This document shows, piece by piece, positions 6,280-11,835 of a stretch of 11,835 nt of DNA (the stretch's first letter is position 1; each line of letters opens with the position of its first letter). Location of the stretch: assembly GCA_051657245.1 (NCBI GenBank), contig JBOFKI010000079.1, positions 1-11,835 of the forward strand, given 5' to 3'. The notes under the pieces are model-generated. The model saw only the letters and a program-made list of their open reading frames with translations. It was not told where the DNA came from and did no database searches. The position numbers and the translations under genes are program-made. The stretch comes from JBOFFI01 sp051657245. Its GTDB lineage: Bacteria; Pseudomonadota; Alphaproteobacteria; Holosporales; JBOFFI01.

Positions 6280-6705
6280 TTACGGTGCGGTTGCTAAAGG
6301 CTCAGAATCTGGTTCGAAAGGAGGAGGCTCCTCTCGACCGCCAGAATGTTCTCCGCTATGACCAAAAGGACGTTCACGGATCGAACGGGATTGAGCTAAA
6401 ATTGAAGGTTGAGGGTCTAACGACGTAATCGCGACTGTTAAAAAACGTAAAACGTCTTCATTGAGACGCAACTGACGCTCCATCTCTTGGAGCGTGGCAG
6501 ATTCAGCACCCACATGCATCAAGACATAATGGCCCTTTCGGTTTTTCCGAATTCGGTAGGCAAGGCTTCTAAGCCCGCAATATTCAACCTTTGCAACCTC
6601 TCCACCCTGGGACTGGACTAAATTGCGATAGCTTTCCGCAAGGGATTTCACCTGGGCAGACGACACATCTTGTCTGACAATAAAAATAATTTCATAATTG
6701 GCCAA
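6280..6705 (-). CDS. rpsF: 30S ribosomal protein S6
   Basis: 141 residues. S6 forms a heterodimer with S18 in the 30S platform. The S6 fold is clear from NYEIIFIVRQDVS, GGEVAKVEYCGLRSLAYRIRKNRKGHYVLMHV and LNEDVLRFLTVAI. After residue ~100 comes a Gly/Glu/Pro-rich disordered tail (HSGGREEPPPFEPDSEP), longer than in E. coli but common in alphaproteobacteria. The start codon is TTG: no in-frame ATG exists nearby and AAGGAG lies 9 nt upstream of the TTG. It is the first gene of the ribosomal series and has a structured leader. Confidence 0.97.
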   Translation of the reverse strand: MANYEIIFIVRQDVSSAQVKSLAESYRNLVQSQGGEVAKVEYCGLRSLAYRIRKNRKGHYVLMHVGAESATLQEMERQLRLNEDVLRFLTVAITSLDPQPSILAQSRSIRERPFGHSGEHSGGREEPPPFEPDSEPLATAP

Positions 6706-6728
6706 ATTGACTCTCCTTATGGCTCATC

Positions 6729-6818
6729 TTCGGGAAAATCACCTGAAATCAGGTGAAAAGCTTCCCGAAAAACCGGATATACCGGCAAGGAAAACATAAT
6801 GCCCTATTTCCAATGGGC
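6729..6818 (-). promoter_or_regulatory. Structured leader of rpsF, possible S6:S18 autoregulatory element
   Basis: Three hairpins stand in the 208-nt gap before rpsF. The nearest to the gene is a two-part stem: TTCGGGAA (6729-6736) with TTCCCGAA (6762-6769) outside, TCACCTG (6739-6745) with CAGGTGA (6750-6756) inside, separated by an asymmetric internal loop. It ends about 10 nt before the ribosome site. Next is CCGG-ATATA-CCGG (6773-6785), then GCCC...GGGC (6801-6818) with an inner ATT/AAT pairing. In many bacteria the S6:S18 complex binds a structured rpsF leader with an exposed CCG; whether this is that element is inference. Confidence 0.45.
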
Positions 6819-6855
6819 AAAATCAACCTAGTCGTTTTTTACCCAAATTGCAAGG

Positions 6856-6874
6856 GGGATTTCTTAAAAATCCC
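6856..6874 (-). other. Hairpin just downstream of recJ
   Basis: GGGATTT and AAATCCC (7 bp, 5-nt loop) form a perfect stem 40 nt after the recJ stop. No T run follows on the minus strand, so it is a poor intrinsic terminator; it may instead protect the recJ 3' end or mark the start of the rpsF leader. A weak promoter-like TTGCAA/TAGGTT pair 17 nt apart follows it on the minus strand (about 6852-6824). Confidence 0.25.
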
Positions 6875-6913
6875 GAAATACACCCAGGAAACAAAATCTA
6901 TTTTCTAAATCGT

Positions 6914-8719
6914 CTAAATTGTGGTGGTTCGCACATCTTCTACAATTAATTGAATCTTAGAAGCTCCTCCCCAGTGAGATAGCTGCACCGTTCCCACAAT
7001 GTCCACAGGCCTTTGGATATTTGTAAAAATAGCGTTACCCAACGGGGTATCTTTAGATCGAAAAGCAACACCTTCCATCCCAACGCCATCGACTTGCTTG
7101 AGAGTGAGGCGCGCGTGCTGTTCTGCAAAGAGCGCTGCCCTAGAGATCCGAACTTCTTGAAATAAAAACCTAGGCTGTGGGTTTCCAGTCCCAAAAGGCG
7201 CAAGCTTCCCAATCTCTTCGACCATAGAAAAAGTTAACCCTTGGAATGTTAAACAAGCTTCAATTTCCACCACAGGCGTGCCTGAATTGGAAGCGTAAAA
7301 CGATGCTGTTTTGTGCTGTAAAAACGCTTGAAAAGCTTTTAATTTTTCATTTTCCAGGGAAAATCCGCCGGCCATAGCGTGTCCCCCACCTCCTAAAAGC
7401 AGGCCTTGATGGCACGCCTCATGGATTAGCGAGCTGATGTCCAACCCTGGGATAGAGCGCGCAGACCCCTTGCCTTGCCCTTCCTCAAAGCTGATCACAA
7501 ACGTTGGGCGATGAAACCGCTCTTTTAACCTGCCTGCTATGATACCAATCACACCCGGGTGCCACCCTTCTCCAGAAACCACGAGGGCCGTCGCGCCTTC
7601 TTCCAGCTGGATCAAAGCCTGGACACAAGCCTCTTGTTCTAGCTCAGCCTCAATGTGCTGCCGTTCTTGGTTGAGTGTGTTAAGTTTTTGGGAAATTTTT
7701 TCGGCCTCCCGCGGTGTCTCGCAGGTTAATAAACGAACCCCAAGGGAAGCATCTCCTATACGACCTCCTGCATTGATACGAGGCCCCAGCAAAAATCCCA
7801 GATGGTAAGCGGTTGGATAGGTGTTCAACCCTGCCACATCGCACAAGGTTTGAAGTCCTAAGTTGGTGCGCTTGGCTAATACTTTAAGGCCCTGGGCTAC
7901 AAAGGTGCGGTTTAGCCCCTTCAAAGACATAACATCACAAACTGTCCCAAGGGCCACGAGGTCTAAGAGCGACAACAAATCTGGCTCTTGGGTTTTACTG
8001 AAATAGTCCTCTTGCCGCAGCAAGCGATTGAGCCCCACCGCAACAAGAAAGGAAAGCCCCACCGCCGCAAGCCCTTGGTAAGGTTTCATGAGATCAGCCT
8101 CAACATCCAAGCGATAAGGATTAATGAGGGCAAAGCAGTCTGGGTTTAAAGCTTCTCCTCGGTGGTGGTCTATGACAATCACATCCATCCCTTGGGTTTT
8201 TGCAAAAGCAAGGGGCTTAAAAGCTGTTGTGCCACAGTCTACCGTAATAACCAGGCGAATACCTTTTTCAAAAAGGGTCTGGAGGCCTTTTGTGTTGGGC
8301 CCATAACCTTCTTCAAACCGATCCGGGATATAGGCTTCCACCTCCACCCCAAGGTCCTTAAAATAACGAACCCACAGAGCAGATGATGTTGCGCCATCAA
8401 CGTCATAATCCCCCCAAACGGCTATTTTTTCCCCTTTCCGCAGCGCGCGCATAATTCGTTCTAAAGCGTGTTGAAGGTCTGGGAGATGCTCTGGGTCTGG
8501 CAGCTGATGCTTCAAAAGTGGACTTAAAAAAAGGGGAGCATCCTCTGGATTTGCAAGCCGTTTTGCTAAAATTTGAGCTGTTAGAGCCGAAAGCTCATAG
8601 GTTTGCATAAGATATTGGGCTTTTCGTAGGTCATAGTCAACGAGCTTCCAAATTTTCCCCGTGCATGAAAGGGTTTCAAACATGTGGGTTTGATCTACAT
8701 AAGAAAAAGATAGGGACAT
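6914..8719 (-). CDS. recJ: Single-stranded-DNA-specific exonuclease RecJ
   Basis: About 601 residues from ATG 8719; the frame extends to a GTG at 8743 (609 residues) and the start is not settled by ribosome sites. RecJ digests single-stranded DNA 5' to 3' in recombination repair, mismatch repair and base-excision repair. Numbering from the GTG, the DHH phosphoesterase motifs are GDYDVDG (111-117), VDCG (168-171), DHH (192-194) and ALGTVCD (264-270); the GPRINAGGRIGDAS helix follows (320-333). The DHHA1 domain has WHPGVIGIIAGRL (394-406) and GGGGHAMAGG (451-460), and a C-terminal OB-like domain begins near PFGTGNPQPRF. All catalytic elements appear intact. It is divergent from the fliX-like gene and precedes rpsF by 208 nt. 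Confidence 0.97.
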   Translation of the reverse strand: MSLSFSYVDQTHMFETLSCTGKIWKLVDYDLRKAQYLMQTYELSALTAQILAKRLANPEDAPLFLSPLLKHQLPDPEHLPDLQHALERIMRALRKGEKIAVWGDYDVDGATSSALWVRYFKDLGVEVEAYIPDRFEEGYGPNTKGLQTLFEKGIRLVITVDCGTTAFKPLAFAKTQGMDVIVIDHHRGEALNPDCFALINPYRLDVEADLMKPYQGLAAVGLSFLVAVGLNRLLRQEDYFSKTQEPDLLSLLDLVALGTVCDVMSLKGLNRTFVAQGLKVLAKRTNLGLQTLCDVAGLNTYPTAYHLGFLLGPRINAGGRIGDASLGVRLLTCETPREAEKISQKLNTLNQERQHIEAELEQEACVQALIQLEEGATALVVSGEGWHPGVIGIIAGRLKERFHRPTFVISFEEGQGKGSARSIPGLDISSLIHEACHQGLLLGGGGHAMAGGFSLENEKLKAFQAFLQHKTASFYASNSGTPVVEIEACLTFQGLTFSMVEEIGKLAPFGTGNPQPRFLFQEVRISRAALFAEQHARLTLKQVDGVGMEGVAFRSKDTPLGNAIFTNIQRPVDIVGTVQLSHWGGASKIQLIVEDVRTTTI

Positions 8720-8743
8720 AGAAACGGTAGATTGCCTCTCCAC

Positions 8744-8909
8744 TAAATCGAGCTATTATTTCTATAACAGCCTTATGTTTTTTCTTCAACGGTTCGCTTT
8801 ACAATCCGCACACTTTTAAAAAAACAGATTTTTTTAAGTAGATCCTTAAAATTTTATCCTATGATAGAGAGATAATGATTGCTGAATGTGCCATAGAGAG
8901 TTAAAAAAA
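8744..8909. promoter_or_regulatory. Divergent intergenic region recJ / fliX-like gene
   Basis: About 165 AT-rich bases must hold promoters for both directions. For the plus strand the best -10-like hexamers are TATGAT (8860-8865) and GATAAT (8871-8876), but neither has a good -35 box. No sigma-54 GG-N10-GC type site was noticed. No promoter is confidently located on the minus strand. Confidence 0.3.
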
Positions 8910-9332
8910 ATGAAAATTGACCCATATCTTTCGCGGCCTCTCCTCACAAAAGCTACCACTTCAACAAAACAGAATCCTTGGAATGCTGTTTTTTCCCTTG
9001 TTGCACCCCATCCGACAATACCCTCTTTGTCTTCAAACGTAATGGTTAGCATGGCTCAATCCCTGCTAAAAATTCAAGAAATCCAAGACAGTTTAGAAAA
9101 AAAACGGGAAGCCAAAAAAAAAGGCGAAGCCCTTTTGGGGTTGCTTGGAATGCTGCAAACCCAAATGTTGGGTGGAGATCTTTCCCCCGTTTTGCTTGAA
9201 GCTTTTGAAAAAACAAAAAATCTTGGGGCCAGCCAAACCAAAGATCCAGATCTGAGAGAGATTCTAGAACAAATTGAATTACGTGCAGCAATTGCCCTCA
9301 CTCAACTGAAAAAACAAATTCCATTTTCTTAA
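8910..9332 (+). CDS. fliX: FliX-like flagellar assembly regulator
   Basis: 140 residues. FliX of Caulobacter is a small trans-acting factor that couples completion of early flagellar structures to FlbD-dependent late flagellar gene expression. The match is in architecture and the C-terminus: a low-complexity Ser/Thr/Pro N-terminal half, then an ALLxLQ-like segment (SLLKIQEIQ), a basic helix (EKKREAKKKGEALLGLLGMLQTQMLGGDLS) and the family's closing block DPDLREILEQIELRAAIALTQL. Length equals the usual ~140 residues. ATG 8910 is chosen because GAGAG stands 9 nt upstream; an ATG at 8886 lacks such a site. It is not beside other flagellar genes in this window. A small protein of other function with the same C-terminal motif cannot be fully excluded. 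Confidence 0.82.
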   Translation: MKIDPYLSRPLLTKATTSTKQNPWNAVFSLVAPHPTIPSLSSNVMVSMAQSLLKIQEIQDSLEKKREAKKKGEALLGLLGMLQTQMLGGDLSPVLLEAFEKTKNLGASQTKDPDLREILEQIELRAAIALTQLKKQIPFS

Positions 9333-9367
9333 ATTATGATTCCAACTGGTTTGGTTATATTATAAAA

Positions 9368-9407
9368 TTCGCTTATTTTTCAAAAATATGAAAAACATCT
9401 AAGCGAA
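9368..9407 (+). terminator. Nested inverted repeat after the fliX-like gene
   Basis: TTCGCTTA (9368-9375) pairs perfectly with TAAGCGAA (9400-9407), and inside it TTTTTC (9376-9381) pairs with GAAAAA (9390-9395), leaving a CATC bulge and an 8-nt loop. It lies 36 nt after the stop codon. AAAATTAAG follows, so there is no T run. It could be an mRNA 3'-end structure or a protein-binding site. Confidence 0.4.
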
Positions 9408-9424
9408 AATTAAGAATCTCTCCG

Positions 9425-9452
9425 TTACAAGCATTATGAATGTGTTTTGTAA
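9425..9452. promoter_or_regulatory. Inverted repeat TTACAA...TTGTAA
   Basis: TTACAA (9425-9430) and TTGTAA (9447-9452) are perfect inverted arms with an inner CATT/AATG pair. The spacing is not symmetric. The size and AT-rich arms would suit an operator or a small hairpin upstream of the signalling gene; nothing identifies a binding protein. Confidence 0.25.
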
Positions 9453-9474
9453 AAAATATTTCATAAGATTGTCC

Positions 9475-9519
9475 TTCCCATCCAGGTGGAAAAGACAGGA
9501 AAAGATGGGAATATCTTTT
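9475..9519 (+). promoter_or_regulatory. Leader with two mutually exclusive stems
   Basis: TTCCCATC (9475-9482) can pair with GATGGGAA (9504-9511), 8 perfect pairs. Alternatively AAAAGAT (9500-9506) can pair with ATCTTTT (9513-9519), 7 perfect pairs with a 6-nt loop. The stems share bases 9504-9506, so only one can form. They lie about 57 nt before the start of the GGDEF/EAL-like gene. It does not look like the known cyclic di-GMP riboswitch classes. An attenuation or switch role is inference. Confidence 0.35.
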
Positions 9520-9576
9520 ACAGAATGCGTTCTCTTAGTTAGAGGCAATTTTCAAAAATCGATAGATTAATTCGTG

Positions 9577-11244
9577 ATGTTACATTCAAATTTAAATTAT
9601 TCATCATTTATTTTTATTCAAAAAAATAAGACACGTCAATGGCTTAGATTAATTTTATTAATTTTTATTTTTTGCAATACTTATGCAATCTATTCTATTG
9701 GCGAGGGAAACCGTACAATCTATATCCACCTCTTTTATGTCCCCATTATTCTGGCTGGATTAGTCCTTGATATTAAATGGGGCGTTTTAGCTGGATTCAT
9801 TTCTGGAATCTTGATTGGGCCTTTTCTTCCAGAAGATATTGCTTTGCAGCGTTTTCAAGATCCCTATTTATGGATTTTTCGGCTTGGGATTTTTGCCTTT
9901 GTGGGTGGCATGTGCGGTTGGTTGAGCAAAATTTATCGAGAGACAATACAGACCCTTGGAAATTTTTCAAAAATTCATCCCCTTTCAGGACTTCCTAATT
10001 TTTCAGGGGTGGAAGACTATTTTAATAAACGCATTCAACAAAGCAGACAGTTAGAGCTGCGCTGTGTGGTGATTCAGCTCAAACATCTTGATGAAATTAA
10101 GCAATCTTTTGGGTTTGAAGCGATGTATAAGCTTGTCCGACAAATGGGAGAAGGTTTAGAAAAAATCGCTTCCCTTGGGTTTGTTGGCCACCTAGATACA
10201 CGACATTTTGTGATTTTAGCAGATCAAAAAGTAGAGCTTGCCTATCTCATGGATAGTTGCGAAGAGATTATGCGAGAAGTGGTTCAACTTCAGGGTATTT
10301 CAGTCTTCATGGAACTCCGCTATGGTTCAGCCCAGTATCCAACGGATGATCAAAATTGGCCGGGGCTTTGCAGAAAAGCGTTCCTTGCTATAGAACAAGC
10401 GCGCGAGCAAGGACAGCGCTTCGCCTATTACCTTCAATCGTTTGAAGAAATCCCTCGCCAAAATTTGCAATTGCTGCATGATTTCAATCAAACATTTTAC
10501 AAAAACCAGCTAGCGCTTTTTTTTCAACCTCAAATTTCTCTTGCCTCAGGCAATTTAACAGGCGTGGAAGCTATTGTCAGGTGGAACCACCCTAAAATGG
10601 GTATTGTTCCTCCTGAACAATTTATGCCTTTGGCAGAAAAAACACTGCTCATATCTCCCCTCACCCGATGGACTTTGGACCATGCTTTTAAAATATTATC
10701 TGAATGGAATCAGAAAGGCTTTTATTTAAGACTTAGTTTCAAATTTTCTTTGGGTAATTTGCAAGACCTGCATCTCCAAGAGACGGTTCAACTTTTTTTA
10801 GAAAAACATAAACTCCAACCAAGCTGTGTTCAAATTTGTTTAGAAGACTCCCATATTCATGAGCATGCGTTTGATCTAGAAACCATTTCGAAAGCGCTCC
10901 ATGCTCTAAAATCAATCGGTATTAGCATCGCAATTGATAACACGGGATATAAACATTTTTCCTATCGTTATCTAACTGATTTTCCCCTTGATACCCTTAA
11001 AATTGGAAACCAGATGATCCGACAGATCGCCCAAGAAAACGCTCATGGACGTATCGTTCGCAATATCATTCAGTTGGGGAAAGAGCTTGGCTTTGAAATT
11101 GTTGCCCAAGGTGTGGAAACGCAACAACAACATCAGCTTTTGAAAGCCTGGGGATGTGACACCATTCAAGGGCACATCATCTCAATTCCTCTGTCGGGAG
11201 ACTCATTTTTTGCCTGGTTACAGTCTAAACAGATTCAGGTTTAA
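9577..11244 (+). CDS. Membrane protein with degenerate GGDEF and EAL domains
   Basis: 555 residues from ATG 9577 (a GTG one codon earlier is possible; neither has a good ribosome site). Residues ~21-118 hold four hydrophobic helices, including HLFYVPIILAGLVLDIKWGVLAG, a membrane module seen before GGDEF domains and histidine kinases. A GGDEF-like domain follows (HPLSGLPN near 135); at the active site GGDEF is replaced by DTRHF (208-212). An EAL-like domain occupies ~300-550: EAI (332-334) replaces EAL, the NxS asparagine is lysine (K390), the EITE segment is CLEDS, DDFGTG is DNTGYK (455-460), LKID is LKIG and EGVE is QGVE (Q512). Family knowledge then predicts neither synthesis nor hydrolysis of cyclic di-GMP; ligand sensing or protein contacts are likelier. 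The fold is otherwise well preserved, so this is not a pseudogene. It stands next to a flagellar regulator, which hints at motility control. Confidence 0.9.
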   Translation: MLHSNLNYSSFIFIQKNKTRQWLRLILLIFIFCNTYAIYSIGEGNRTIYIHLFYVPIILAGLVLDIKWGVLAGFISGILIGPFLPEDIALQRFQDPYLWIFRLGIFAFVGGMCGWLSKIYRETIQTLGNFSKIHPLSGLPNFSGVEDYFNKRIQQSRQLELRCVVIQLKHLDEIKQSFGFEAMYKLVRQMGEGLEKIASLGFVGHLDTRHFVILADQKVELAYLMDSCEEIMREVVQLQGISVFMELRYGSAQYPTDDQNWPGLCRKAFLAIEQAREQGQRFAYYLQSFEEIPRQNLQLLHDFNQTFYKNQLALFFQPQISLASGNLTGVEAIVRWNHPKMGIVPPEQFMPLAEKTLLISPLTRWTLDHAFKILSEWNQKGFYLRLSFKFSLGNLQDLHLQETVQLFLEKHKLQPSCVQICLEDSHIHEHAFDLETISKALHALKSIGISIAIDNTGYKHFSYRYLTDFPLDTLKIGNQMIRQIAQENAHGRIVRNIIQLGKELGFEIVAQGVETQQQHQLLKAWGCDTIQGHIISIPLSGDSFFAWLQSKQIQV

Positions 11245-11346
11245 ACGTGTATGCGCCTGATAAAAGCTCTTATAGGTTTGTCATTCTCGCTACCCCTTTG
11301 TCATCCCCGCACCACTCCCTTTGTCATTCCTTCCTCTTTTTTTGTC

Positions 11347-11366
11347 ATTCCCGCGGAATCGGGAAT
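11347..11366. repeat. Palindromic repeat ATTCCCG-N6-CGGGAAT
   Basis: A 7-bp perfect stem preceded by TTTGTC and followed by CCAGG. It occupies the place of the 525-544 unit in the right copy, but with a different loop (CGGAAT). Further degenerate TTTGTCAT units stand in tandem to its left (11278-11340). Confidence 0.8.
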
Positions 11367-11447
11367 CCAGGTTTCAGCGTCTTTGCAGGCAGACCTTCTC
11401 TAAGCTGCAGCCTTCAAGTTCTGGGGCATTTTTTAAGTTTTCCCTGG

Positions 11448-11467
11448 ATCCCCGCCGCCGCGAGGAT
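11448..11467. repeat. Palindromic repeat ATCCCCGC-N4-GCGAGGAT
   Basis: Counterpart of the 424-443 unit in the right copy. One position is mismatched on the plus strand but is a U-G wobble on the minus strand. It is followed by GACAAG and a second partial unit ending in GATGACAAA near 11494. Confidence 0.75.
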
Positions 11468-11642
11468 GACAAGAAGAGAAGGCGGGGATGACAAATTAGC
11501 GCGCAGGAAAGACACAAATTCGAAATAAAATTGATTGATCTTAAAGACAAACTTTGCTAGGTTGGGGGTTAAGTTTGGTTGGTAAGTGCTTGAAAAGCTT
11601 GCAGGCACCTGCTTTTCTTGCATAAAACCCGCTGAACTTATT

Positions 11643-11746
11643 TCGCGTCTCTGGAGCAAGCGTTTCAGGGGCAAATACGCGACACCAGGGAGCGGAAACT
11701 CCCCGATGCCGCTAACCTTTAACGACTCAACAGAAGTCATTTAAGG
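11643..11746 (-). ncRNA. Candidate structured RNA: three tandem hairpins in the right repeat
   Basis: This is the counterpart of the left hairpin triplet, read on the minus strand. All three stems are preserved, but the loops are different: CTGTT instead of TGCGC in H1, TTTCCG instead of TTAGTG in H2, and a changed H3 apex. The G x G mismatch in H3 is A x G here. Both copies therefore point their putative transcript into the window. The role is unknown. Confidence 0.5.
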
Positions 11747-11835
11747 CTAAACAAGATGTTAAACGATTTTTCTTTTCTGGCGCAACGGAAACTTTCACGC
11801 CTTCGACACTTTTTCTTCCCCCCAAGGGAAGGAGG

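Larger units (their letters stand above)
11285..11835 (-). repeat. Right copy of ~0.5 kb inverted repeat
   Basis: This is the reverse complement of 41 to about 675. For the outer ~345 bases, right position equals 11876 minus left position. The window ends exactly inside the repeat, so the true outer end is not visible. Between the stop of the preceding gene (11244) and the core repeat lie degenerate TTTGTCAT(C/T) units at about 11278-11345. The frame 11414-11740 on the minus strand is the counterpart of the frame at 136-477 and is likewise not supported as coding. With the left copy it encloses about 10.6 kb of housekeeping and signalling genes. Confidence 0.93.

Noticed and set aside
8886..8909. 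FliX-like start at ATG 8886
   Set aside because: It has no ribosome site, while ATG 8910 has GAGAG nine bases upstream and gives the usual family length and an MK start.
9475..9519. Known cyclic di-GMP riboswitch before the GGDEF/EAL-like gene
   Set aside because: I see none of the conserved helices or tetraloop/receptor features of the GEMM-I or GEMM-II classes; only the alternative stems are visible.
9577..11244. Active diguanylate cyclase or phosphodiesterase
   Set aside because: The GGDEF motif is DTRHF, and several metal-binding and catalytic EAL residues are replaced, including Glu to Gln in the EGVE motif.

Overview
The window looks like chromosomal DNA from an alphaproteobacterium with an AT-leaning genome. 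Evidence: a DUF2232 membrane protein sits between rpsR and rplI, KdsB carries the NVQGDLP motif, a two-SH3 secreted protein of alphaproteobacterial type is present, and a FliX-like flagellar protein (a family known from alphaproteobacteria) is encoded. The abundant short palindromic repeats of the kind that translate as 'PAQAGIQ' would fit a protist-associated lineage such as Holosporales, but that placement is inference.

Layout. Positions 1-762 and 11245-11835 hold no convincing genes. They are two copies of a ~0.5 kb repeat in inverted orientation. Left position 41 pairs with the last base of the window, so the right copy may continue outside. Each copy has an identical outer ~90 bp, three consecutive long hairpins, a conserved AT-rich block, and clusters of ATYCCCGC-N4-GCGGGRAT palindromes with TTTGTCAT/CCAGG flanks.

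Positions 763-8743 are one minus-strand series, read from right to left: recJ, then (after a hairpin-rich leader) rpsF-rpsR-DUF2232-rplI-kdsB-rimM-trmD-rplS-dut-SH3 protein. It joins the usual S6/S18/L9 cluster to the RimM/TrmD/L19 cluster through kdsB, with no rpsP. The genes serve ribosome assembly, tRNA modification, LPS inner-core sugar activation, dUTP removal and recombination repair. Gaps are small and two genes overlap, so most are probably co-transcribed.

Positions 8910-11244 run on the plus strand, divergent from recJ: a FliX-like flagellar assembly regulator, then a 240-bp gap with several inverted repeats, then a four-helix membrane protein with GGDEF-like and EAL-like domains that have both lost their catalytic motifs.

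The best candidate for something undescribed is the repeat itself. Between its two copies almost all differences in the hairpin region fall in loops, while stems are kept, and the stems use G-U pairs that exist on one strand only. This suggests a structured RNA, or a transposable element acting as single-stranded DNA, rather than the ~110-codon reading frame that crosses it. Second are the doubly degenerate GGDEF-EAL protein and its leader, which contains two mutually exclusive stems.
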